Program-made: the position numbers and the translations under genes
Notes under the pieces: generated by a model
Database searches by the model: none
What the model was told of the DNA's origin: nothing
Seen by the model: only the letters and a program-made list of their open reading frames with translations
Source of the DNA: Congeria kusceri
Taxonomy: Eukaryota > Mollusca > Bivalvia > Myida > Dreissenidae
Direction: 5' to 3'
Assembly (NCBI GenBank): GCA_027627225.1
Contig: JAPFQT010000152.1
Coordinates: forward strand, 186,001-250,000
DNA: 64,000 bases
In this document: piece by piece, positions 13,601 to 22,500 of the stretch
Numbering within the stretch: the first letter of the stretch is position 1
Layout: each line of letters begins with the position of its first letter

Positions 13601-14711
13601 TTTGCTAACAATTATTACATAACAAGTTTCATTCTCTGCATGTGATCACCCAACAATACATCGGTTAATTGCATAACTTTCAGGCATGTATCCACCGCAG
13701 TACCCGAGGGGGCAATTCTCTGGTTATCAACAGCAAAGGCCTCACTATGGAAATCAAGGTCATCAGCAGAACTACTGGGGACACCCCCAGAACGTGCCGC
13801 CAGCAGCCAATCAGTATGGTACTTACCAACAGCAGGGCAGGCCATCCAATCAGCATGGCGTTTACAGCCAGCGACATGCTGCCAATCAGCATTCTTACAA
13901 CAGTCAACACCAGTCTGGATTAGCCAATCAGAATGAAGGAAACAGAGCTGAAAGTATGCCATTGGCCCAGCAGACAGCCAATCAGCCAAAGAGCAAACCA
14001 ACCAGTGTTGTTACCCCATTTGTACCACTGCAGGTAAGAATAATGAATATAGTTGTCAGTATATTGGTTAATTACCTTTCAGACTTTAAAAAGATAACAT
14101 TGCTCTAGCAAGTTTTGAGTTCTACTTATTGCTTAGTTTTTAAAATAAGTTTCCACAATCTCGGAAATAGTGTTTCAACATTTAATCCAAGTCATTTTTA
14201 AAATAAAAAAGTACCTAAGTACTTATGCACTCAACAGTTCGTTCAATTGTTCACATTAAAAAAAAAAGATACCTGTACTTCTATATGGATTTTGTTTAAA
14301 AAATCACATAAAACATGATTCTGTTGTTTTATTCCGTTAATGCTCGAGACAAAATTTGTAGTTAAATATAATAATACATGTTATATTTTGAAGGTCACAC
14401 GGAAACACACTCCTCAAAAGAATAGAAAAGAATCTGTAACTGACGACAGTTGTTTGAAAGAAGAAGGTACTTCAAGTAGTCAGAATGCTGAAATTCACAT
14501 GACTGTTGAAAGTTCATGTGAGGGTGGGGCATCAAACAGTGTGAGCAAGACTCGGGAAAGTGTTAGCACTTCCCCACGGGAAAGTCATACAGAGGGGCAG
14601 ACAACCCCTCCAAAAACACCCAGGGAGAAAGAGGCACCATCTTCTACAAGAAGGTCTTCAAAGAAGTCCAAAAGAAGGCTGGCTGCAAACTTTGGCAACA
14701 CAGCGGATTAG
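1460..14711 (+). CDS. XRN1: 5'-3' exoribonuclease 1, 3' part of the gene (12 exons, partial)
   Basis: XRN1 degrades decapped, 5'-monophosphorylated mRNA in the cytoplasm and P-bodies. I assembled 12 exons: 1460-1629, 2079-2141, 2643-2845, 3134-3491, 4577-4693, 5105-5491, 5659-6023, 11179-11254, 12034-12150, 12625-12748, 13684-14033 and 14394-14711. They sum to 2648 nt (2 leading bases plus 881 codons and a TAG), all with AG/GT borders and matching phases. Recognition rests on the SH3-like segment (LFDRVVN, FSVPFGLRG, YEVLFDEDF, then SALLNLSHG), which is typical of animal XRN1. After it come R/G/Y-rich and Q-rich low-complexity sequence, a dsRBD-like fold over exons 11179-11254 and 12034-12150, a Y/Q/N-rich stretch, and a basic tail rich in S, T, K and R. 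The N-terminal nuclease domains lie left of position 1. Exon borders are inferred from motif and phase, not from transcripts. The gene converges on LSG1. Confidence 0.9.
1698..1967. mobile_element. Fold-back MITE, copy 1 (XRN1 intron)
   Basis: An inverted-repeat element of about 270 bp: TTAAAGTGTCGTCCCGAATT and GCAGTCCGCACAGGCTAATC on the left recur inverted on the right (AGACTGCACAGGCTAATCCG then CTTTACGCACAT). Outer flanks GGCGCGTCATGAGAAAACC and GGTTTTCCCACGATGCGCC are also complementary. Confidence 0.85.
2079..2141 (+). CDS. XRN1: XRN1 exon (basic linker)
   Basis: A 63-nt phase 0-0 exon between TTGCAG and gtaagt. It encodes a very basic 21-residue segment ending QVKPHLLYR, the usual lead-in to the SH3-like domain of animal XRN1. 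Too short for an ORF scan; found from its splice sites and sequence. Confidence 0.8.
2643..2845 (+). CDS. XRN1: XRN1 exon (SH3-like domain)
   Basis: This exon encodes the core of the SH3-like domain that packs against the nuclease: LFDRVVN, FSVPFGLRG, then YEVLFDEDFAGG. It starts in phase 0 after TTGTAG and ends with AG of a split Arg codon before gtaaat. It gives the strongest family signature in the gene. Confidence 0.92.
3134..3491 (+). CDS. XRN1: XRN1 exon (end of SH3-like domain and R/G/Y-rich tail)
   Basis: Completes the split Arg, then encodes GYRMPPSALLNLSHG, the conserved end of the SH3-like domain. Low-complexity sequence rich in G, Y, R, N and Q follows, with several RGG and GGY motifs of the kind common in RNA-binding, condensate-forming proteins. 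It ends AAG before gtgatt in phase 0. Confidence 0.9.
3500..4275. repeat. Dispersed repeat with ~120-bp internal units (XRN1 intron)
   Basis: Repeated blocks contain GAGTTATGGCCCTTGAATTA and ACAGTTTTCATCCGATCTTC, with GGGGCATAA near the right end. Non-coding; resembles other internally tandem elements in this window. Confidence 0.65.
4577..4693 (+). CDS. XRN1: XRN1 exon (low-complexity linker)
   Basis: A 39-codon phase 0-0 exon after TTACAG, encoding MVFNGASAGNMSPKF and a basic linker. The donor is GCA followed by gtgagt. No domain recognised; placement rests on phase and coding character. Confidence 0.75.
4876..4956 (+). repeat. Short tandem repeat, 21-bp unit, about 4 copies
   Basis: Units of GATTATGCAAGGCTGGTATC lie in the XRN1 intron 4694-5104. 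Confidence 0.85.
5105..5491 (+). CDS. XRN1: XRN1 exon (FADMWQQLQ segment and first VQDLF motif)
   Basis: A 129-codon phase 0-0 exon. It carries EFADMWQQLQ, which resembles a short conserved segment in vertebrate XRN1 tails, and ISVQDLFTQAS at roughly codons 59-69. The rest is disordered, rich in S, P, K and Q. Confidence 0.85.
5659..6023 (+). CDS. XRN1: XRN1 exon (second VQELF motif, polyQ)
   Basis: Starts GAT GGT TCT after TTAAACAG and ends with AG of a split Arg before gtaggt. It carries VSVQELFEGAK, a near copy of the motif in the previous exon, and a His/Gln-rich run from a CAG/CAA tract at about 5929-5952. It is followed by a 5.2-kb intron filled by a minisatellite. Confidence 0.85.
6053..6365 (+). 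repeat. Minisatellite, segment 1 (XRN1 intron 7)
   Basis: Units built on TAATTGCTTGTAATAT and TAGACTAGGTAATTG, about 55 bp as a double unit, starting 30 bp after the exon donor. Confidence 0.85.
6366..7665. mobile_element. mariner-like TIR element of 1.3 kb, decayed, within the minisatellite
   Basis: Ends TATACGAGGGATGATAAAAA and, inverted, TATACAAGGGATGTTCAAAA; further matching bases (ATGTAGATTTTTT against ACGTAGACTTTTC) extend the TIR to about 35 bp. The TACGAGGG...TTCAAAA pattern and 1.3-kb size fit a mariner element. I see no recognisable transposase inside. Confidence 0.7.
7666..9642 (+). repeat. Minisatellite, segment 2 (XRN1 intron 7), about 75 units
   Basis: A 2-kb array of roughly 26-bp units, first GTATTCTGGGTAATTGCTTGTAATAT, then TAGTCTGGCTAATTGC variants, with clear block structure of homogenised subtypes (GCATGTAAT, GCCAGTAAT). 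Confidence 0.95.
9645..10299. mobile_element. TIR/MITE element with TA target duplication in the minisatellite
   Basis: Left CCGTATTTACCCTCAGTATT and right inverted CTGTATTTACCCTAAGTATT form a TIR of over 25 bp, flanked by TA at 9643-9644 and 10300-10301. Tc1/mariner-type target choice. No ORF. Confidence 0.85.
10302..10822 (+). repeat. Minisatellite, segment 3 (XRN1 intron 7)
   Basis: The same array resumes after the TIR element: TTGCTTGTAATATAGTTTGGGTAA units. Open frames read in it on the - strand are artefacts of the repeat. Confidence 0.9.
10823..11178. other. AT-rich end of XRN1 intron 7
   Basis: No repeat or gene recognised; ends with the acceptor TTTCTGTAACAG. Confidence 0.5.
11179..11254 (+). 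CDS. XRN1: XRN1 exon (first helix of dsRBD-like fold)
   Basis: A 76-nt exon that completes the split Arg and encodes NPVMELMNFCQSLQMM then LPLYEYNHK. This fits helix alpha-1 and strand beta-1 of a double-stranded-RNA-binding-like fold whose remainder is in the next exon. Confidence 0.8.
11610..11862. mobile_element. Short element with AGCTCACCTGAGC ends (XRN1 intron)
   Basis: Starts TTTTAGCTCACCTGAGCAC and ends GTCAGGTGAGCTACCC, imperfect inverted ends shared with the terminus at 28707 and 61968. No coding sequence. Confidence 0.6.
12034..12150 (+). CDS. XRN1: XRN1 exon (rest of dsRBD-like fold)
   Basis: A 39-codon phase 0-0 exon: NGKFFCVVSLVNG, SRFQGSLC, then KEEAAESAASFALLQM. The beta-beta-alpha order and the A-rich last helix (EEAAESAA) are typical of a dsRBD-like domain. 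Confidence 0.85.
12625..12748 (+). CDS. XRN1: XRN1 exon (Met/Pro/Gln-rich linker)
   Basis: A 124-nt exon after CTCCAG encoding RGSMQQVAMMSMPG and a proline-rich stretch, ending in phase 1 with a lone G before gtaagc. Too short for an ORF scan; phase agrees with both neighbours. Confidence 0.8.
12760..13680. other. XRN1 intron with diverged GTCCAGTATAGAT repeats
   Basis: Between about 13170 and 13520, phrases such as GTCCAGTTTAGATATAGGTA recur irregularly, including one direct copy (13250-13315). Otherwise AT-rich and unremarkable. Confidence 0.5.
13684..14033 (+). CDS. XRN1: XRN1 exon (Y/Q/N-rich prion-like segment)
   Basis: Completes the split Gly and encodes GMYPPQYPRG then repeated ANQ, YQQQ and NQHG units, ending FVPLQ before gtaaga. 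The repeated Ala-Asn-Gln or Ser-Asn-Gln codons create five copies of CCAATCAG within 180 bp. Confidence 0.85.
14394..14711 (+). CDS. XRN1: XRN1 last coding exon (basic tail)
   Basis: Starts GTC ACA CGG after TTTGAAG and runs to TAG at 14709-14711. It is rich in S, T, E and K, with a cluster RRSSKKSKRR just before the end. The stop is followed at once by the 3' UTR with a 47-bp array. Confidence 0.85.
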   Translation, partial: VTRKHTPQKNRKESVTDDSCLKEEGTSSSQNAEIHMTVESSCEGGASNSVSKTRESVSTSPRESHTEGQTTPPKTPREKEAPSSTRRSSKKSKRRLAANFGNTAD

Positions 14712-14764
14712 GAAGAATGGGAAAAAATGAAACATTTTAATGGCATATAACACTTGATGCAAAT

Positions 14765-15108
14765 ACTGGCCAAATATGAGTTTCCACAACTGAACAGCAA
14801 TAACTCGTCTTAACAAACAACTATGACTTTCCACAACTGAACAGCAACAACTCGTCTTAACAAACAACTATGACTTTCCACAACTGAACAGCAATAACTC
14901 GTCTTAACAAACAACTATGACTTTCCACAACTGAACAGCAATAACTCGTCTTAACAAACAACTATGAGTTTCCACAACTGAACAGCAATAACTCGTCTTA
15001 ACAAACAACTATGACTTTCCACAACTGAACAGCAATAACTCGTCTTAACAAACAACTATGACTTTCCACAACTGAACAGCAATAACTCGTCTTAACAAAC
15101 AACTAGTT
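14765..15108 (+). repeat. 47-bp tandem array in the XRN1 3' UTR (about 7 units)
   Basis: About seven near-identical units containing TTTCCACAACTGAACAGC and CTCGTCTTAACAAACAAC lie 55 bp after the XRN1 stop and before the poly(A) signal at 15762, so they should be transcribed in the mRNA. Confidence 0.9.
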
Positions 15109-15761
15109 CGACAAGACAAAAACATGTTGTAATAATTGCTGTTGTTTTGTATATTACACGAGACATGAACTCGAACCAGACCCGTTATTGTTTAGTTTCT
15201 TTATACAAAATTGAGTTTGAACGACCCATTTTAGCTAGAAGTGTGCTCTTATAATTTACTCCAGTTTGCCATCAACCATTTGAAAGTCCTAGTATGGAAG
15301 TACCGGTATATATATTTTATTTATACATGTATGTATGAAATATTATTTATGTATATTAGTTTTAGTTGCCAATCAGTTAATTTTTATTCGTCATTATTTC
15401 CAAGTTTCAAGAGTTAATAGGAATTAATAGTATAAAAATTTTCCACTTTTAAAACAGTGTGGTGAATACATCTTTATAACAAGATGTGCTGTGCACAGGT
15501 GTCAATATTGTTTTTCCTCAATCATTCATGATGGTAATATAAGACACTAAACAGCAAGTTTTGTACATGTTGGTCAAAAAGCTTTTCTATGAATTTTTAT
15601 TGGACCTCATTCTTGATATGAAAATGGAATGTTTTACTTTGCATTTTTACCAAATTGTTGTTTTTATAAATATCCTGCACATGTATGTGTACATCATCGT
15701 TACTTTGTATGGACTGAATTGATTATGTCAGGAACATGACTAAAATCATATATGACTACTA

Positions 15762-15767
15762 AATAAA
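15762..15767 (+). promoter_or_regulatory. Candidate poly(A) signal of XRN1
   Basis: AATAAA about 1.05 kb after the stop codon, the first canonical hexamer in an AT-rich 3' UTR-like stretch. A second AATAAA follows near 15804. Confidence 0.5.
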
Positions 15768-15779
15768 CTCCTGTAAATA

Positions 15780-16740
15780 TTGGCCTTGCGCCATTGGCGC
15801 AAAAATAAATGATTTGTCCCTACCACATTTTTGTAAGCGGGCGCACACAATTTACAAGTAAATTATTAGGCGTATTTAGTAAAATTTATATCATTGATCG
15901 TGACGTCAATTTATAACTAATTTTTTCCATAAAACACTAATTCATTTACGCTCTGTCGACGGCGCTTGAACAGTATCTGAACAGTAGTATCAATCGATAC
16001 GCGGTCAACATGCTAAGCGTGAAACACGCTTTTCAGCGATAAACTGATAGACGACAGCTGCATGTCAGCAGACACATCAAAGACTTTTGAAGTCGAATTA
16101 ACCGACACTGTTGCTATGGGTGTTGCTAACAGCTTGCAGTTTTGGATGCCCGGCTAATTGATGATGTCACACTGTTACACTTTGTAGTTTTAACCGGTTT
16201 CATTATTAACGCCTTGTCTTTAAAACGGATTTTATTGTTTGTTCAAACTGGAATAAATAATGCAAGGTTATAAAGTATGCAACGTTGATCAACAGAACGT
16301 TATGAATTAATTAAGAACTGAATATTATGTATTAATCCTTTTTCGAACAGAAAATAAAAACAAACATGAATGAAAACAGCTAGTACGTACTTTTCAAAAC
16401 AAAAGCTAGCTGCTTTGGGAATATTCATGAGGTGAAAAACGTTTTTTTGTCTGTGTCCCTTCATTGTTGTAATTTGTCCTGACTTTTTCAAGCCTAGAGG
16501 GCCCTTGTCCCCAATAGTCCAAATTCACGGCAGAACAGTGCTGGCCTTTTTAGTTCATTCCTCAGTTGTTGTTTTTTCTTTTGTACTCGTTAATGTCACT
16601 CCTGGAGTGCACAAAAAGTACTAAAGTATACGTTAATTCTTTTTAAACGCTGGCATTAATGCTACACGTACCGGTATGTACAAGGGCTGTTTTGCGTCTT
16701 TGAAAATATATAAACTTCATATCAATTATTGTTTACATCA
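15780..16740. other. Intergenic, convergent gap (XRN1/LSG1)
   Basis: No gene. A perfect CRE palindrome TGACGTCA occurs near 15900. Nothing else stands out. Confidence 0.5.
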
Positions 16741-16779
16741 AGCATTAACAATTTATGAATTTTCTGAGTATTTGGGAAA

Positions 16780-18675
16780 ATCTAGGGAAAAAAATATCAA
16801 GGATGCAAATTGCGACTTTTGACCTTAAAATATGATCTAAACCTTTGACCCACACTCCTTGTTCAAAACGTGTGACATGCCTTCTCATTTGTGAGAAGAA
16901 AATTTGAAAATCCCTCAATCCATGGCCCAAAATATAGTTTGAACAAAATATCAAACAATTTCGACCTTTGACCGCTAAGCGTGACCTTGACCTTTAACCT
17001 ATAGGCCTGGTTCATGTGTACTTCATGCCGTCTCATGGAGGATAAAATTTGCATCAAGTAGATTTAAAATCAATGGCAAGTTCAAGTGCAGAAACTCTTA
17101 AGTGCAAACTTTGACTTTTGACATCTAGGTGTAAATTCGACCTACGGACCTTATTCACGAGTGCTACACACCTTATCATTGCAGCAGTCGTGTTTGGCAA
17201 GTAACTAAAATCCCTCCATTCATGGCCAAGTTATAGTCGGGACAAGATAAAATGCCAACTTAAAATAAAAGGGCAATTACTCCCTAAAAATGAATCAGAC
17301 CAGAACGACATGACAATATGAGCATGTCCTCTTGGCTTAAATAATGACCTTGAAGACATGTGTAAACATGCTGCACATAAGTTTCATTGAATTCAAGTCA
17401 TTAGTTCCTGAGGTCTCACTCAGACACAAAAACAACCTTTTAAGTATTATTTTTATATGAAAAATGCAATAACTCCCTAACAAGAGCTGTCTCAGGCCAG
17501 CGCACTCGACTATTCAACCGCTTGGTTAAAGTTATTGGCCTTTATCACTACAAAAAAGGGGCATAATTCTGCTAAAATGCCGGTCAGTTACGTGCCTTGG
17601 CCTGTGACCTTATATAATGACCTTGAAGACATGTGTGAAGTTTCAATTGAATATCTGCAGTAGACAAAGATATGGAGTTGTTGCAAGCAAACTTTAAATT
17701 GATTTTCTAAGGAAAAAATGGGTCATAATTCTGCTAAATTACATGTCAGAGTTATGGTTCTTGGTCAGTAACCATATATGATATGACCCCGAAGACATGT
17801 GTGAAGTTTCAAATGAATATCTGTAGTAGTTACAGAGATAGGTTAAGGTTTGCGTGCAACAAGTACCTGACTTCTAACTACAAAAAGGGGCATAATTCTG
17901 CTAAAATGCTGGTCACAGTTATGGGTCTTGGCCAGTGACATAATATTTTGACCCTGAAGGCATGTGTAAAGTTTCAATTGAATATCTGCAGTAGACAAAG
18001 ATATGGAGTTGTTGCACGCAAACTTAACTTGATTTTCTAAGGAAAAAATGGGTCATAATTCTGCTAAATTACATGTCAGAGTTATGGTTCTTGGTCAGTA
18101 ACCATACATGATGACCAATACATATGTGTGTAGTTTCAAATGAATATCTGTAGTAGTTACAGAGATAGGGACTTTTTGCATGCAAACCTTAACCAGTGCA
18201 ATACGCCGACAAGCAGGTGAGTAGTATAGCTCTTTGGTGAATTGTCGAGCTAAAAAAATCATTAGACCATAACGAGTTGACATAATGCGCATGTCCTTTT
18301 GATAGGGATGCTGCATTTAAAAGTTTCAGTGAATTCGAATTATAGTTCCCGAGATCTCTCGCAAAACTAAACATTTCTATGAAAATGGAATGGCAATAAC
18401 TCGATGAAAAAGCATCTGACTGGAATGACCTGACAATATGCGCATGTCCACCTGGTAGGGATGCTGCATATAAAGTTTAGTGAATTCAATTCATTAGTTC
18501 CAGAGATCTCACGCAGAAACAAAGCACCCAACAGACGGATGGACATGGAATATGATGGATAAAATCTTCGGGGACGAGCATTTGATACCTGGACGAAATG
18601 AATGGCAGTTGAATTAGAAATCAGGGGATGGACAAAGTGGCAACTATATGCTCCCCCCTTTGGGGAGCATAAAAA
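16780..18675. repeat. Dispersed element with internal repeats in the convergent gap
   Basis: Repeated phrases GGGGCATAATTCTGCTAAAA, GTGAAGTTTCAATTGAATAT and CTTGACC-type motifs, ending GCTCCCCCCTTTGGGGAGC at about 18650-18670. Several partial units of 200 to 280 bp. No coding sequence. Confidence 0.6.
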
Positions 18676-19429
18676 TAAGCAAGAGCGACAGTAAAAGAGA
18701 ACAAAACAAGATGCATTTCTCGTAATGTGCCATTAGGTTCTAAATCTCTCCCTTGCTTCAGTAGTTTTCGAGCAGCTCATTAAAAAACAACAACAAATAC
18801 TTGAATATTATGAATTATAATATATTTCATAAATGAACAGCACATTCATAGATCAATCTACATCTTTTGGGAAGTTTACCCACAGCAGTTGAAATACATC
18901 AAAAACAACATGCACAGAAAGTGACAACATCTTTAGTTACTTAGCTGTTGCACTATTAGTTATAAAAAATGTTTTATACCCAATCAAATAAGCACAAAGC
19001 TGAAGACTCCAATGATAAGGCACATAGGTAGTCAAATGTGCAAAAACATGTGCTATCAAATGTGCCATCAAGTTAACCACCTTGATCTGCAGAGTATGCA
19101 GACTGACCCTGTAAGTAATATGCAGGTACATGTATTACTAAAATACGTTCGAAAATTTAGCATTATCATTTAATTACCATTTGTGTCAAGCTACATGTCT
19201 CATAATCATATTTCAACAACAGACTGCAATACTTGTAGCATTATCTAGATTGGCGCCGAGAAATATATATTTTGTTCCAAATCAGACCCTACAAACATAT
19301 GCCAAAACATTATCCTTTTTTAAATATTTTCCAAAATAGTAGCAAATGGCTATTGTCGCTGCTGGTGATGCAAACATAGATTATAACTGCTATTGGATGG
19401 CCTGATGCACCCCTTGGCAGGACGGCACC

Positions 19430-19585
19430 TCACTTGTCCAGGTAGCCGTACACACGTCTCAGTTTCTCCTTCTTGCCTCTGTTGTTGTGCTTCTTCCACG
19501 GCTTGCTGGCAACACTAGTCTGGCTTCCGGAAGACGGTGTCGCCTTGTCACTGTGGTTTGTTCTTGTATGCACAGTGGGAAACTC
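19430..19585 (-). CDS. LSG1: LSG1 last exon
   Basis: Starts EFPTVHTRTN and ends KPWKKHNNRGKKEKLRR then VYGYLDK and TGA (19432-19430). The basic C-terminus is characteristic of the family. Confidence 0.95.
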   Translation of the reverse strand, partial: EFPTVHTRTNHSDKATPSSGSQTSVASKPWKKHNNRGKKEKLRRVYGYLDK

Positions 19586-22500
19586 CTGAAAGGACAAATT
19601 GTTGTTGTTTTTTATGGTATATGTAAATATGGTTTTGTTTAAACTACTCGATGCACATGTTAGAAGTGTGCATATTTATTTCTGCTTGGGTTAAAATTTC
19701 TTTTAAACAAGATTCTGTGTTTGATAAACACACATGACCCCGGTTGGTGCTAAATAGCCCATTTCTTAGTCCAAATTAGGTCAAGGTCAAAGTGATGTTG
19801 GGTGATATGGGTGGAATGGGGATAGTCATAAGCAACAACTGTGTAAGTATCCAAGTGTTGTAGCAAGCAGTGTTGGTGCTAGACGAAACGGTAAAATCTA
19901 GTTAACCAAGAAACAGCCCATTTGAATTATTCTAAGTGCAAACTAGGTCAAGGTCAAAGTGAGGTTGGGTGATACGGGTTGATTGGGAATGGTCATAAGT
20001 AACAACTAAGTAACTATCCAAGTGTTGTTGCAAGCGGTGTTGGCGCTAGACAAAACGGTAAAATCTAGTTAACCAAGAAACAGCCCATTTGAATTATTCT
20101 AAGGGCAAATTAGGTCAAGGTCAAAGTGAGGTTGGGTGATATGGGTGGATAGGGAATGGTCTTAAGCAACAACTGTGTAAGTATCCAAGTGTTGTAGTAA
20201 GCGGCGTTGGTGCTAGACAAAATGGTAAAATCTACTTAACATTGTCACTGACGCAAGGACAGACAGGAAAATCACTATATGCCTCCCGCATCAAGATACC
20301 GGGGGCATAAAAAGTTCCAAGTGACAATCAATATTTTACATTTGAAATATGGTATTATAACAAGCATATATGAGGCGCATCGTGGGAAAACCGGGCATAA
20401 TGCATGTGCGTAAAGTGTCATCCCGGATTAGCCAGTGCAGTCCGCACAGGCTAATCGGGATGGCACTTTCCGCTTTTATGGTATTTTCTGTTTCTTCTAA
20501 ACATAAATCCACTGTAGGCGGAAAGTGCAGTCCTCGATTAGCCTGTGCAGACTTCACAGACTAATCCAGGACGACACTTTACGCACATGCATTAAGCCCT
20601 GTTTTCCTAAGACGTGCCACATATTGTTTTTTCACCAGAATAAACTTTAAATGAAACAGCCACATACTTCAGAAGTGTTATGGCTTTCAAAAGTTTACTT
20701 CAGTTTTTACTAAGGAGGTGTATGTATATGGGCTCTGACCTTCCGAAAGAAATCTGCATCAATTTTGCTGGGCGCTGGCAGCTGCGCGTTTTCCATCCCG
20801 CCAGACTGGTCGCCACTGGCTGGGTCTGTTTTGACTGGTTTCCTGTCTTTAAACTTGTTAAATCCCTCTGAATCCACATCAGGGGGTGGGTGACAATACA
20901 GCAGCTTGCCCTATTAATGTTACAATCAACAAGATGATAATAAACCCAGTGAAATGAGGGTCACTATATAAAATTCTATTACTCATATTAGGCCCCATTT
21001 TCACAAATGAGTAAGTGTAGGATCAAGATAAGTCTTAGCTGATTTTTAATATCCAAGCTCAACCAATTGTTAATCATTTTCAAATAACTTTTTCTCCAGA
21101 TATATTTATATGAATAGCTGAATGGTTTGGTTTTTCCATTTTTCATGCCAGACAGTAAATGTATGCAGAGCTGATGTCAAAATTACGTATATGTTTTTAA
21201 CCAAATATTTAATATTTAAATTGATCCAGATATTTTGTAAACACAATTTTTGTGCCCACTCCTAAATATTTGGCTCAAGTTTATCTTGAACCTGAAAATC
21301 GGGCTCTATGTATTTTGTGAACACGGGCCACAGGTGAGTACATAAAAGACTCTGGGGTAATGAAATACAGTTAAAAAGATCCATGTGTTCCCATGTGGTA
21401 TTCCAGTAAAGTTCAGTTAATGAGAAACAAGTGGTATAAAATTTGATAATTGCTTATTTGACTTAAAAGTAACATTGCTGCTTACATTGACAAAGTCCTT
21501 GAGGAGATAGCGTGATGACCGCGGCATGTCTGGTACACCTCTCGATGTCATGTAACCTCGCATGGCTGCAATGGGAACAGCATGTGATCAACGGGGCTCA
21601 AACTTGTGTCAAACTCATAATAGTTGAGTTTTTGTTTTCCTTATGCACCGAATCATTTAAATGGTGTACAATACATGTTTTAAAAGGAGCATACATTCTG
21701 ATAATCTGACGATTACAATTAATTAACTGTATCAGCAGAAAGAATACTAATAAGCTAGGTTTCTACAAATAAGCTAGGTTGGTGCAAGAAACAAATGTAT
21801 TGGCCATTTTATTGTTGTTGTTAAAAAAACGACATATTGAAATAATTTCCCCAGAAATTGAGCAAATATGCCTCATTTTCAAAAAATTTCAGACATTTAA
21901 CTAATCATTGGCTATTTTGGCTAAAAGTAGGAATATTAAGTAAGAGGCCATAGGCTATTTTGGCTAAAGGTAGGAATATTAAGAGGCCATTGGCTATTTT
22001 GGCTAAAAGTAGGAATATTAAGTAAGAGGCCATTGGCTATTTTGGCTAAAGTAGGAATATCAAGTAAGAGGCCATTGGCAATTTTTGGCTAAAAGTAGGA
22101 ATACTAAGTAAGAGGCCATTGGCTATTCTGGCTAAAAGTAGGAATATTAAGTAAGAGGCCATTGGCAATTTTTGGCTAAAAGTAGGAATATTAAGTAAGA
22201 GGCCATTGGCAATTTTTGGCTAAAAGTAGGAATATTAAGTTAGAGGCCATTGGCTATTTTGGCTAAAAGTAGGAATATTAAGTAAGAGACCATTGGCTAT
22301 TTTGGCTATGAGTAGGGCTAACATCAAATAAGAGGCCATTGGCTATTTTGGCTAAAGGTAGGGCTAACATCAATTAAGAGGCCATTGGTTATTTAGGCTA
22401 AATGTAGGGCTAACATCAAGTAAGAGGTCATTTGCTGTTTTGGCTAAAGGCAGGGCTAACATCAAATAAGAGGCAATTTGCTATTTTAGCTAAAGGTAGG

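Noticed and set aside
15897..15910. CRE palindrome in the convergent gap as a promoter
   Set aside because: No gene start is seen nearby; a single 8-bp match is weak evidence.
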